A stretch of DNA of 9,218 nt from Caldifarciminota bacterium (GCA_026986655.1 JALSOD010000210.1:1-9218); one strand, 5' to 3'. Shown: positions 1-7,690, counted from the first letter of the stretch. Notes: generated by a model from the letters alone, not told the origin. Made by a program: numbers and translations.

Positions 1-2058
1 ATTAAGTGGATTAAGCACGATTATCCCAAAACCTATGCGACACTCAAAGATGCAGTAAAAAAGAGATTTTTTGAGCCAGTGGGGGCGATGTGGGTAGAGC
101 CGGATGTAAATATACCTTCTGGTGAATCTCTTGTAAGACAGCTCGAATATGCCACAAAATTCTGGAAGGAAGAATTTGGGAAAAGGATTACAATCGACTG
201 GTTGCTTGATTCCTTCGGTTATCCATGGACTCTTCCCATGCTTTATAAAAAGTTTGGGATTAAGGGCATGATGACGGCAAAGTTGACGTGGTTTGATACC
301 AATAGATTCCCCTTTGACGTTTTTATCTGGCGATCACCTGATGGTTCAGAGGTGATTGTTCAACATGCGAGACTCTGCCAATATGGCCTCGGCAAGTGTT
401 TCGCAGAATTTGATAGCTTTTGCGAAGATTATATCATTCACAATCCTCTTGATGATAGATTTGCAGGAAAAGTTTTTGATGATTCTTTTGAATTTGACGA
501 TGAGACGGCGGAGGTACCGGATGCTGAACCTCCGGCCATGATACTGTTTGGTGAGAGTGATGGTGGAGGTGGACCAACAATAGAGCAGGCAATGGTTTCC
601 CAAAAAGCCATTGAAACTGGTAGATTTACAGGTGGGGGAGCCGTAGAGTACTTTCATACCCTGTGGGAGAAGTACAGAGCTAAACTTCCTGTATGGAACG
701 ATGAGATTTATCTGGAGACACACAGAGGGATATTCAGTCGTGGACGTGAGTTGAAGGATTTGTTGAAAAAGTGCGAGATAGAAGCGTACAGAGCCGAGGC
801 AACCACCGTTTTATCCGGAGATGATGTTAGAGAATACAGGGAGGAACTTGATGAGGCCTGGCAGACTCTTCTGGTTAATCAGTTCCACGATATTGCATGT
901 GCCACTGATTCTCAAGAGGCTTACGAGGAATCTATTAGAGAGTTAAAAGATGCCCTTGATCTCTTTAGAGATGTTGAAAAACGCGCCCTTGGGCATCTGA
1001 GAGGTGGGAGACTTGGTGTCCTCAATCTCCTGCCCTGGCGTAGGACTGAGCCAACTAAGATTGGAGGTAAAATAAGATATATTCAAGTTCCCCCATTCTC
1101 AATAGGGGCGCCGGAATATGTTGATCCACCTGCAGATTTTGACTTTGAACTCGGTTTTAAAGAGTGGAAGATATATTCGATAAAGTACAAAAGTCGTGAA
1201 CTTCTCAAGGCACCAATAGAGTTCCAGCTCTTCAAGGACGAGCATAAAGGCGCGTGGACGTGGAATATTGACCCTGAGTACGAGCTCAATCCGCTACCTG
1301 TTGAATTTTCCAACTTGAACGTGCACAAAGAGCAAAACAGGATCATATACAGATACACCTACAGACTCGGCAGAAACTCAAAGGGAGTTATTGTCATCAC
1401 CAATGTTAAAGGTAGAAAATGGTTGGAAATAGATGTGACTCTCGATTGGCATGAGGATTTTGCAATTTTAAAGCTCGCCTTTCCATTCAACATCAAATCT
1501 GAAGGGGCTTATTGTGGCATTCCCTATGGTGTGAAATTTCGCCCATTCCATCCACAGTCAGGTCTCCAGAGGGCAAAGTGGGAGGTTCCTGTAAAGAGAT
1601 TCGCCGATGTCAGTGATGGTAAGTTTGGAATATCAGTATTCACATATTCCAGCTATGGATTTGATTTCAAAAAGGGTTATCCTCGTGTAACGCTTGTAAG
1701 AACAGCTCCTGTCTGGCCTTACCCGGAGCTCGATTATGGAGAGATCAGGATGAAATTTGCGATTTATCCACATGAAGGAGACTACATACAGGGAGATGTT
1801 GAGAGAACTTATAGGGAGTATATTTATCCATTGAGAGAGATTTTCTACCGTGAAAATATTTCGGTTTTTGAACTTAAACCTTCTCCCCTGGTGGCTGACT
1901 GCATCAGACCGGAAAATGGCGGTCAGATTTTTGTAAGAGTCTTCAATCCTTCTAAAAATCAGATTGAAATGAATTTAAAGTTAAGAGACAAAAGCATTAA
2001 AGATAAAATAAGGGCTTATAGCCTTTTGGAAAAAGTTATTACCAATCACGGTTTTTAA
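1..2058 (+). CDS. Glycoside hydrolase family 38 alpha-mannosidase, 5'-partial
   Basis: The reading frame is open from the first base, so the gene begins upstream; 685 residues are visible. The ATG at 79 lies inside the conserved segment and is not the start. GH38 enzymes are zinc-dependent retaining alpha-mannosidases that trim mannose from glycans or glycosides. Family landmarks, numbered from base 1, are: MWVEPD...PSGESLVRQ (about residues 30-45); the WLLDSFGY motif with the probable nucleophile D70 (the family usually has WLPD, so Leu replaces Pro); LSW-like KLTWFDTNRFP followed by FIWRSPDGSE; GESDGGGGPT at 184-193; LPVWNDEIYLETHRG at 229-243; and NQFHD at 293-297, where H296 is a probable zinc ligand. 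The N-terminal zinc-binding His/Asp motif is outside the window. Residues from about 300 onward fit the beta-rich GH38 C-terminal domains. The end is unremarkable Lys-rich sequence. Family assignment is firm; the sugar substrate and cellular location cannot be read from this part. Confidence 0.93.
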   Translation: MKWIKHDYPKTYATLKDAVKKRFFEPVGAMWVEPDVNIPSGESLVRQLEYATKFWKEEFGKRITIDWLLDSFGYPWTLPMLYKKFGIKGMMTAKLTWFDTNRFPFDVFIWRSPDGSEVIVQHARLCQYGLGKCFAEFDSFCEDYIIHNPLDDRFAGKVFDDSFEFDDETAEVPDAEPPAMILFGESDGGGGPTIEQAMVSQKAIETGRFTGGGAVEYFHTLWEKYRAKLPVWNDEIYLETHRGIFSRGRELKDLLKKCEIEAYRAEATTVLSGDDVREYREELDEAWQTLLVNQFHDIACATDSQEAYEESIRELKDALDLFRDVEKRALGHLRGGRLGVLNLLPWRRTEPTKIGGKIRYIQVPPFSIGAPEYVDPPADFDFELGFKEWKIYSIKYKSRELLKAPIEFQLFKDEHKGAWTWNIDPEYELNPLPVEFSNLNVHKEQNRIIYRYTYRLGRNSKGVIVITNVKGRKWLEIDVTLDWHEDFAILKLAFPFNIKSEGAYCGIPYGVKFRPFHPQSGLQRAKWEVPVKRFADVSDGKFGISVFTYSSYGFDFKKGYPRVTLVRTAPVWPYPELDYGEIRMKFAIYPHEGDYIQGDVERTYREYIYPLREIFYRENISVFELKPSPLVADCIRPENGGQIFVRVFNPSKNQIEMNLKLRDKSIKDKIRAYSLLEKVITNHGF

Positions 2059-2237
2059 AGATGTTGTCTATAAAGTTAGTTGAGTTAGACTCCTTGTAGA
2101 TGTGGAGATGTCAAATTTTAGATCAGATTAAGGATGAATTTTTACGGCATAAGTAAAGTTTAATATGCCTGGATTTGCTGAGGCTGTTTGAAAATTCTTG
2201 AGTCATTAAAATGTGACATAATCAGGCGGATTTTGGC
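2059..2237. other. Gene-free spacer downstream of the mannosidase gene
   Basis: This AT-rich stretch follows the TAA of the mannosidase gene. Frames here are short and I see no hairpin followed by a T-run, no ribosome binding site and no recognisable motif before the repeat element that begins at about 2238. The gene-free region as a whole runs to the tRNA at 2407. Confidence 0.6.
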
Positions 2238-2327
2238 ATCCCCCTTTGTCCCCCTTCTAACGAAGGGGGATTTTTCAGGAAGTACCCCCCCTTTGGCAAA
2301 AAGGGAGATAGAGGGGATTTTTCCCTC
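2238..2327. repeat. Imperfect C/G-rich intergenic repeat with nested inverted arms
   Basis: Two related units are offset by 47 bp. CCCCCTTTG occurs at 2240 and 2287, and GGGGATTTTTC occurs at 2266 and 2313. Inverted arms are nested within: ATCCCC (2238-2243) pairs with GGGGAT (2313-2318); CCCCCTTC (2250-2257) pairs with GAAGGGGG (2262-2269); CCCTTT (2289-2294) pairs with AAAGGG (2300-2305); and GAGGG (2311-2315) pairs with CCCTC (2323-2327). Runs of this type (CCCCCTTTG, then AAGGGGGA) are familiar as dispersed, MITE-like intergenic repeats in many bacterial genomes. I see no target-site duplication or transposase, so mobility is inference only. Translation of this stretch produces a spurious Pro/Leu-rich ORF. 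Confidence 0.7.
2250..2275 (+). terminator. Terminator-like hairpin with T-tract
   Basis: A perfect 8-bp stem, CCCCCTTC/GAAGGGGG, closes a TAAC tetraloop and is followed by ATTTTT. This is the geometry of a Rho-independent terminator on the + strand. It could end the mannosidase transcript about 190 nt after the stop codon, and it lies upstream of the tRNA promoter, insulating the tRNA. It is part of the repeat element, so its termination role may be incidental. Read on the minus strand the same stem has no T-tract, so it would not serve the opposing operon. Confidence 0.5.
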
Positions 2328-2361
2328 GTTCACATTTCTCGAACACCTTCACTGGATTTGC

Positions 2362-2390
2362 TTGACTCTTGTTGATGAAAAAGTGATAAT
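2362..2390 (+). promoter_or_regulatory. Sigma70-type promoter for tRNA-Ala
   Basis: The -35 box is TTGACT (2362-2367, 5 of 6 to TTGACA) and the -10 box is GATAAT (2385-2390, 5 of 6 to TATAAT), separated by an ideal 17-bp spacer. The expected start of transcription is near 2397, about 10 nt before the mature tRNA 5' end. The promoter lies just after the repeat element, which supports the tRNA being its own transcription unit. Confidence 0.75.
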
Positions 2391-2406
2391 TAATACCCTT
2401 GCACGT

Positions 2407-2479
2407 GGGGCTGTAGCTCAGTTGGGAGAGCACAGGCTTTGCAAGCCTGGGGTCAGGGGTTCGAATCCCCTCAGCTCCA
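2407..2479 (+). tRNA. tRNA-Ala, anticodon TGC
   Basis: This is a complete 73-nt cloverleaf ending at the discriminator A. The acceptor stem GGGGCTG pairs with CAGCTCC. The D-arm is GCTC/GAGC with an 8-nt loop, the anticodon arm CAGGC/GCCTG encloses TTTGCAA, the variable loop has 5 nt, and the T-arm AGGGG/CCCCT encloses TTCGAAT. The anticodon TGC is at 2440-2442. The alanine identity pair G3:U70 is present (2409 with 2476). The next base after A is C and then a T-run, so the 3' CCA tail is not encoded and must be added post-transcriptionally. The last nine bases overlap the antisense 3' end of tatD. No second tRNA or rRNA is adjacent. Confidence 0.98.
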
Positions 2480-3247
2480 CTTTTTTATTTTGAATAAATC
2501 GAGTGCATTCCTGAAAGTCGTGGAGGCAATTTCTTCAATGGGCTTTCCCTTTATCTCTGCGATTTTTTTAGCGACAAAGTAGACATAGGCTGGCTCATTT
2601 CTTCTACCCCTCTTCGGGACAGGTGTAAGGTAGGGAGCATCTGTTTCAATCAAAATTTTCTCGTCTGGAGTCTTTAAGGCTGCCTCCTCTAATTTCTTTG
2701 AATTAAATGTTATCGTGCCAGAAAAGGATACGTAAAAACCAATTTCCACGGCTCTTTGGGCCTCATCTGGTCCACCGGAGAAACAATGAAAGACCCCCTT
2801 TTCTTTTACCGGGTGTCCTTCGAGATTTTTAAAAGCGTCTTCAAAGGCGTCTCTGATGTGTAAAATAACTGGTTTGCCTATTTCATTTGCTATTTTTATA
2901 TGTTCAATGAAAACGCGAATTTGGTCTTCTTTTGGCGAATAATTTTTGTAATAATCGAGCCCGGTTTCACCGATTGCAACTACAAAAGGGTCTTTTGCAA
3001 GCTCTTTTAGTTCGGTTAAGCTTTCCTCAGTTACAGTTTTTGCGTCATGAGGATGGATGGCCACTGCTGCCCTAATGAAATCTTCGTACTGGTGAGCAAG
3101 TTCAATTGCTTTTCTGGAGCTCTTGAGATCATATCCTACTACGATGACGTGAGCAACGGAATTATCTTTTGCCCTTTCGATAACTTCTTCAAGGTCTTTT
3201 TTGAATTTCGGGTCATTCAGGTGGCAGTGTGAATCAAAAAGCTTCAT
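2471..3247 (-). CDS. TatD-family metal-dependent hydrolase / DNase
   Basis: The product has 258 residues, normal for the family of TIM-barrel, divalent-metal nucleases in the amidohydrolase superfamily. Members act as 3'-5' exonucleases on DNA, and some as D-aminoacyl-tRNA deacylases. Metal-site motifs are all present: DSHCHL (H7, H9), IGETGLDYY (E94), VILHIRDA (H130), GVFHCFSGG (H154) and IETDAPYLTP (D203), followed by the family-typical RNEPAYV segment. It has no signal peptide, so it is cytoplasmic. The ATG overlaps the stop of the upstream bactofilin gene as ATGA; no good Shine-Dalgarno precedes it, so translation is probably coupled. At the 3' end, codons for Trp, Ser and the TGA stop lie antisense to the tRNA-Ala acceptor end. 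I do not assign a specific paralogue (tatD, ycfH or yjjV). No clear terminator follows it. Confidence 0.95.
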   Translation of the reverse strand: MKLFDSHCHLNDPKFKKDLEEVIERAKDNSVAHVIVVGYDLKSSRKAIELAHQYEDFIRAAVAIHPHDAKTVTEESLTELKELAKDPFVVAIGETGLDYYKNYSPKEDQIRVFIEHIKIANEIGKPVILHIRDAFEDAFKNLEGHPVKEKGVFHCFSGGPDEAQRAVEIGFYVSFSGTITFNSKKLEEAALKTPDEKILIETDAPYLTPVPKRGRRNEPAYVYFVAKKIAEIKGKPIEEIASTTFRNALDLFKIKKWS

Positions 3248-3606
3248 TGTTTGGCCTGAGTATGTTCTTTTTTCGTCATAGAGCAGGAGCCATCAAAGAT
3301 CACACCTTCCTGTACCACAAGGGTTTTGCAGTACACTTCACCGTCGAATTTTGCGCCAGATTCAAATTCAACCCTGTCCTGTACCCTGATGGTGCCCTTC
3401 ACTTCTCCACCAATGACAGCACTTTTTGCGATTATCTCACCCTCAACCTTTCCGCTTTTTCCGATAACTACGGTGCCCTTTGCGTTTACATTCCCCTTGA
3501 ACTTTCCGTCGACTCTCGCACTTCCCTCAATTGAAATATTTCCCTCAAAAACGGTTCCCTGACCGACGATAGTGTCAAGTTTTGCATCGATTCTATCGTT
3601 TTTCAT
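3244..3606 (-). CDS. Bactofilin-family polymer-forming cytoskeletal protein
   Basis: Bactofilins self-assemble without nucleotide into filaments that act in cell shape, division or localisation of wall enzymes, often at the inner face of the membrane. The 120-residue product shows the right-handed beta-helix core as short repeats with Gly and alternating hydrophobic residues: VFEGNISIEGSARVDGKFKGNV (described in part), VVIGKSGKVEGEI, AVIGGEVKGTI, VEFESGAKFDGEV and VVQEGVIFDG, spanning residues 15-107. A short charged N-terminus (MKNDRIDAKL) and a polar Lys-rich tail (110-120) flank the core. The ATG at 3606 is chosen because GGAGG sits 7 nt before it. An in-frame start 20 codons upstream (3666) would overlap the C25 peptidase gene by 44 nt and adds a non-conserved Lys/Ser-rich stretch. 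Its stop overlaps the tatD start. There is one Cys pair (C93, C108) of unknown meaning. Confidence 0.92.
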   Translation of the reverse strand: MKNDRIDAKLDTIVGQGTVFEGNISIEGSARVDGKFKGNVNAKGTVVIGKSGKVEGEIIAKSAVIGGEVKGTIRVQDRVEFESGAKFDGEVYCKTLVVQEGVIFDGSCSMTKKEHTQAKQ

Positions 3607-3613
3607 GTTAATT

Positions 3614-3618
3614 CCTCC
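3614..3618 (-). promoter_or_regulatory. Ribosome binding site deciding the bactofilin start
   Basis: GGAGG on the minus strand lies within the 16-nt gap after the C25 peptidase stop codon and is separated by 7 nt (AATTAAC) from the ATG at 3606. This favours the 120-residue bactofilin over the 140-residue reading. Confidence 0.8.
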
Positions 3619-3622
3619 AGTT

Positions 3623-6600
3623 TTATCTTGCGATAAGGATTTTTTCGATTTTTTTAATCCTAACACCGTTTAGACCCTCCACATTTAGAGTCAAAAAGTA
3701 TAGTCCATTGGCCGGATAATCTCCATCGAGGTCTCTGCCGTCCCACCGGATTTTGTGAAATCCCTCGGAAAGCATCATTTCACCACTCTTCCAGATTGGA
3801 GTCCCTGCTATTGTGTAAATGTTGATGTCCACCCTGGCAGGTGAAGTGATTGTGAAAGTGATGTAAGTACCGTTTCGATCCCTGATCGGGTTTGGATAAA
3901 TATAAAAATCTTTAACTTCGAAGGTTTCAGATGCCTGTACAAAGATAAAGAAAGTTTTTGATGAAGGGCTCTTTAGATTATCATAGGCGATTATTTTCAG
4001 GAGATTTAATCCCGGATTTGTCAATGTGAGAGGGTATACGACATAGCCTTCAGTTGAGCTGTTTTCTTTGTAATTGAAGTAAGGGGTCAGGTCTATGGAG
4101 TTTCTCGTGTCATTGTTCAAGATCATTTCAATCCCTGAGTTCATCTGGTTAGAGATGCTGTTGGTTAAATTAATACCGTCCGAATCGGATAAATATATTT
4201 GAAGAAGGAAGCTCTGGGGAACATATGATGAATCCTGAAGTTCTTTTCCATTAACAAAAAGTTTGATCTCAGGGCCTCTGTTTCCTGGTGGAATGCCTCC
4301 GGAGAGGGCCACGTATATCGAATCCCGGAGCCCAACTTCACCAACCCGGTAAACGTAGGCGAATCCTTCAGGACCTGAAGTGAGAGCGGCAGGAACTGTA
4401 AAAATACCGGTGAGACTGTCAGATTGGGTTGAAAGTACAGTCCCGGAGAAAAATGGGCGTGCAGCTTTTACATAATTTATCCTTACAACGTCAGTACCCC
4501 AATTTCTTACATAAGTGGTCTCTTTTTTACTTTCAAAAATCCTGAGATAGTATCTCGTATTAGAGTTGATACCTCTCATGCCGTATCCGTAGTGTCTCGC
4601 GCTTAAAAGAGTATCTGTTATTTGGCCATTTGACTTAAAATTCAATGAAATAGACGGATTGAGAGGGGCGTATCCGATAGGGATTGATGGGTCTCCCAAT
4701 AAAACATAGTGTGAATCATTTTTCCCGAATGTTGATAGCTCCCCGAGTGAATATTTCTGGTAATTCTTAAGAGCTCTGAACATCTGCTTTACGTAATATG
4801 CATTGGCACTTGAGTATGTAGAATTTGTTGATGATAGCACAGCAATGGAGCCTGTACGTTTGAGAGAAAATTCCTCGGCGATCACATGTGCAGGTGTGAT
4901 TCTGTCATAAGCTCCAACCTTGCAGGATGCGATAATCATGAATGAATTTCTAAACCCGGCATTTATGTCGGGATAATCTTCAGGAGCCACAAACATCTTT
5001 TCATGGGCGAGGACCTTGGGGTTGCCGTGCATGAAGATGTTGATTATCAGGTGGCCGAGGTTGTATTTCCGCTTGAAATCCCTCCGTGCCTCTGGCTTTG
5101 TCATATCGTTTGCAAATGGATAGTTGATCAAATAATGCTCCATTACCTCGACTGAATGTGGAATGTAGTTACGATATATGTCGTCTGAATCTACGGTATG
5201 AACTGTTTCATAGTGGGAATGTGTGTCGCCGTTATATTCATCATCTGCTACAAGCATGACCCTATTGCGCCAGGGGCCACTACTTTTTGCACTTTCATAG
5301 ACGATAACCTTGTCAAGGTAATCCTTCAATTCGGTTCTATTCCTTGCACAGACTCTACCGTAGAAAATGTCTTCCATTATAAAGCCAGTATCTGGCGCAA
5401 CATCTGCGTAAAAGGCATCAAGTGCCCCATGAAAGTTATCATTAATGTCTATCAATCCCCACGGCTCGTAGGGTGGGAATAAATTTGAGGGAGCTGCCCC
5501 TGCGAAGTTTTTATAATCGTAGTTTCCATCCCCAACAAAGAGGACATACAGAGGAGGATTACCTGTAGAGTTGTGGTACACGTAATAGATGAAATTTCTA
5601 ATACTGACCGGGTCAGGCACTCCAAAGCCGAATTCTTCGTAAATTTTCTCAAGTGGTACAAATACCACGTTTGCACTCCTCATGGAACCACCCGAAGTAT
5701 CCGGGAAAAACAGGTGTGACCTTCTATAGTTCATGTAGTTCGTAAGAGTACTTTTGAAAAATTCCTTGCCAATGATGAGAAAATCAGCGTTCCAGGTTTG
5801 ACATCGAAGATTCAGGGCCAGTGGAGATATTACTTCCATACCCACCGGCACTAAAGAAGTTTTTTGAATGGTGAATTCTTCAATCCCTTCAAGGGAATCA
5901 GTTATTAGAAAAGAACTTCCGGATTGAATAGGATTTGAGAAAAAAGTAATTTCCGTTCCCTTTAACTTTGTGACAACTGGTTTTGAGTTTGTTTTTATTT
6001 TTAGAATCTTCCAGCCGATGGTGTTGATGTTGAAGTAATGCTTGATAGATGCCCCAGCTGACAGGTATTTTTGATAGAAAAATTCAAAATAATCGAGGTT
6101 CCCATAGTTTAAGGTATCACTTCCACCGGTGGCTCTCATGACTATTTTGAGGTTGTTATCTCCCTCCTTGAGATTAGATACGTTCAATCCAATGGTATCG
6201 TCATGAACAGCGTATATGGGTACATCACTTACATATCGGGTTCCATTTACATAGATATCGAAATATGAAGCTCCCTGAAGGATTACAGGGACAACTGCAC
6301 CACTCCCGGTGTTTGATGCCACGTCCTGAAGGTTGAAATTAAAGTTGTACTCCGCCACGCCAGGGTTTTTGTACATTCTTAGAATTTCGCCAACCCATCT
6401 CAGTCCCTTCTCGGCCGGGTTAATCATGTTGACTTCATGTCTGAAGGTGGATAGTAAAGCACTCAATGTGTCGTTTACACTCGAATTGAAATCCCTCACG
6501 ATTTTCATTTCCAGTGGGGTATCACTGGAGCCAATGGCCAGCCAGTAAACGTTGGTATCCGAATATGGGTGTTCAAAGTAAGATACAGAATCTCCCAGGA

Positions 6601-7492
6601 ATCTGTATCTTTTCATACCAAGAGCATAAAAATAAAGGGAGTCTCGAGAATCAAAAGATCCGTCACCACCGTCGAAGATTTTTATTGGAACTCTGTGAAA
6701 TACTTCTTCAGCATAGTTCAGGGATGACTTCAAGGTATCACTTGACATGTTGTACAAAACCATGCCCGTGGATGAAATCGGAAGATGCAGGCCCAGTCTT
6801 TCTAAGGATTTCCCATCAATTTTGTAGAGTCCATCCTCAACAGTTTTGATTTTTATCCAGACTGATGCATTTTCAAAAGGATCAACTTGCTTCTCATGTG
6901 GAATATAGATTTTCCATGATGGATTATAGTTGGGGAATTTGCTCCTGTACAATCTTTCAAATGGGTCATAGCCGGTGAAAATCCGATATCTCAATTTACT
7001 CTTTTTGAGTAGAACTTTGATGGTGAAATTTCCAGTTATTTGTAATCTGTTTGTTGAGAAGTCGTAGCTAAAGGGATAAATCTTCAGGAGTTTATATCTA
7101 ACATGTCTGAAAATCCCTCCACCAGCAATTTTCCATTGGATTTCAGGGAATTTACCACCTATTGTGTATAGTTTCCCCTTTTTGTAAATTGGTACAAGCC
7201 CGTCTTTTCTGTATTCTGGAACTGGTGGGGGTGGTGGTAACTCCTTTGTGAATGTATTACTGCCGATGACTTCAATATTTGATACGTTTCTATCCGGCGG
7301 GATTGCCACACGTATGTAGAAAAAGGGGATCTGAGGGTACCCAGCGCTGTCTATGGCAAATCCATCACCTTCGAGTGGGTATCCTGAAAAGTACACCTTG
7401 ACATTTAACTCGATAAGATCAGCATTGTTTTTTACGACCTGCGTAGTTATTCCCGAAAAAGCGAGAAGAAAGGAGATAGCTAAATTTATCAT
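3623..7492 (-). CDS. PorU/gingipain-like C25 cysteine peptidase with C-terminal sorting-like domain
   Basis: This 1289-residue secreted protein belongs to the peptidase C25 family (gingipains and the T9SS sortase PorU). A short hydrophobic N-terminus (LAISFLLAFSG) looks like a signal peptide. A proline run (PPPPPVPEY) lies near residue 90. Residues about 210-330 match the PorU-type N-domain: WIKIKTVEDGLYKI, then FDGGDGSFDSRDSLYFYALG and NVYWLAIG. The peptidase domain spans about 565-935, with YVLFVGDGNYDY, a GR...LDKVIVYE...GPWRNRVMLVADD segment, the catalytic His in FMHGN (H822), the catalytic Cys in IIASCKVG (C857), and a closing HYVLLGDPSIPI. Residues about 1191-1289 form an Ig-like FlgD/T9SS type A-like domain (YPNP...WDGRDLDG...ANGLYFLTL...KI). 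The ATG at 7492 overlaps the upstream stop as ATGA and has GGGAG 8 nt before it. A GTG at 7507 would add MGEKG and a positive charge to the n-region. It may be a T9SS sortase or a secreted protease substrate; the sequence does not decide. Confidence 0.92.
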   Translation of the reverse strand: MINLAISFLLAFSGITTQVVKNNADLIELNVKVYFSGYPLEGDGFAIDSAGYPQIPFFYIRVAIPPDRNVSNIEVIGSNTFTKELPPPPPVPEYRKDGLVPIYKKGKLYTIGGKFPEIQWKIAGGGIFRHVRYKLLKIYPFSYDFSTNRLQITGNFTIKVLLKKSKLRYRIFTGYDPFERLYRSKFPNYNPSWKIYIPHEKQVDPFENASVWIKIKTVEDGLYKIDGKSLERLGLHLPISSTGMVLYNMSSDTLKSSLNYAEEVFHRVPIKIFDGGDGSFDSRDSLYFYALGMKRYRFLGDSVSYFEHPYSDTNVYWLAIGSSDTPLEMKIVRDFNSSVNDTLSALLSTFRHEVNMINPAEKGLRWVGEILRMYKNPGVAEYNFNFNLQDVASNTGSGAVVPVILQGASYFDIYVNGTRYVSDVPIYAVHDDTIGLNVSNLKEGDNNLKIVMRATGGSDTLNYGNLDYFEFFYQKYLSAGASIKHYFNINTIGWKILKIKTNSKPVVTKLKGTEITFFSNPIQSGSSFLITDSLEGIEEFTIQKTSLVPVGMEVISPLALNLRCQTWNADFLIIGKEFFKSTLTNYMNYRRSHLFFPDTSGGSMRSANVVFVPLEKIYEEFGFGVPDPVSIRNFIYYVYHNSTGNPPLYVLFVGDGNYDYKNFAGAAPSNLFPPYEPWGLIDINDNFHGALDAFYADVAPDTGFIMEDIFYGRVCARNRTELKDYLDKVIVYESAKSSGPWRNRVMLVADDEYNGDTHSHYETVHTVDSDDIYRNYIPHSVEVMEHYLINYPFANDMTKPEARRDFKRKYNLGHLIINIFMHGNPKVLAHEKMFVAPEDYPDINAGFRNSFMIIASCKVGAYDRITPAHVIAEEFSLKRTGSIAVLSSTNSTYSSANAYYVKQMFRALKNYQKYSLGELSTFGKNDSHYVLLGDPSIPIGYAPLNPSISLNFKSNGQITDTLLSARHYGYGMRGINSNTRYYLRIFESKKETTYVRNWGTDVVRINYVKAARPFFSGTVLSTQSDSLTGIFTVPAALTSGPEGFAYVYRVGEVGLRDSIYVALSGGIPPGNRGPEIKLFVNGKELQDSSYVPQSFLLQIYLSDSDGINLTNSISNQMNSGIEMILNNDTRNSIDLTPYFNYKENSSTEGYVVYPLTLTNPGLNLLKIIAYDNLKSPSSKTFFIFVQASETFEVKDFYIYPNPIRDRNGTYITFTITSPARVDINIYTIAGTPIWKSGEMMLSEGFHKIRWDGRDLDGDYPANGLYFLTLNVEGLNGVRIKKIEKILIAR

Positions 7493-7677
7493 TCCTTTTT
7501 CTCCCACTCATCAAGAGGGGTTGCTTTGTCAATAAGCATAACCGGGATGTCGTTTTTTATCTCGTAAACAAGGCGGCAATTATGGCAGATGAGGACATTT
7601 TTATCTTCCCTATATTCAAGCTCTCCTTTGCATTTTGGACAGACAAGGATTTCAAGTAAGTCTCTATCAAGACTCAT
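7489..7677 (-). CDS. Trm112-like / UPF0434-type zinc-ribbon protein
   Basis: This 62-residue protein resembles the Trm112/YcaR family: LLEILVCPKCKGELEY at the N-terminus, ICHNCRLVYEIKNDIPVML after it, then a short acidic tail. Four Cys (C13, C16, C31, C34) form a plausible zinc ribbon. Eukaryotic and archaeal Trm112 proteins bind and activate several SAM-dependent methyltransferases acting on tRNA, rRNA and release factors; the role of the bacterial small form is poorly defined. An 8-base Shine-Dalgarno supports the ATG. Its stop overlaps the start of the C25 peptidase gene (ATGA), and the Endonuclease Q-like gene ends 11 nt before it. A methyltransferase gene lies two genes upstream, which makes partnership conceivable but unproven. 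Confidence 0.88.
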   Translation of the reverse strand: MSLDRDLLEILVCPKCKGELEYREDKNVLICHNCRLVYEIKNDIPVMLIDKATPLDEWEKKE

Positions 7678-7682
7678 TTTTT

Positions 7683-7690
7683 CCCTCCTT
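7683..7690 (-). promoter_or_regulatory. Strong ribosome binding site of the Trm112-like gene
   Basis: AAGGAGGG on the minus strand overlaps the TAA stop of the Endonuclease Q-like gene and sits 5 nt before the ATG. It is the strongest Shine-Dalgarno in the window and suggests the small zinc-ribbon protein is translated well within the operon. Confidence 0.8.

Noticed and set aside
2046..2090. Possible frameshift truncating the mannosidase C-terminus at the T5 run before TAA
   Set aside because: Removing one T would add only about eight residues before another stop, and these do not resemble a GH38 C-terminal strand. There is no positive evidence of a frameshift.
2407..2479. tRNA gene as a phage or island attachment site
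   Set aside because: There is no integrase, no duplicated tRNA 3' fragment and no atypical cargo nearby; the flanking genes look native and tightly packed.
2188..2493. Open reading frame of 101 codons on the + strand across the repeat and tRNA
   Set aside because: Its protein is the known artefact produced by translating a CCCCCTTTG-type repeat and a tRNA (GAVAQLGEHRLCKPG-like). The tRNA and its promoter explain this region.
3607..3666. Longer bactofilin start at 3666
   Set aside because: It overlaps the C25 peptidase gene by 44 nt, while the ATG at 3606 has a strong GGAGG at good spacing in the intergenic gap.
5198..5482. + strand open frames inside the C25 peptidase gene (also at 6333-6849 and 7353-7535)
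   Set aside because: They lie antisense to a gene with clear family motifs, lack ribosome binding sites and match nothing I recognise.
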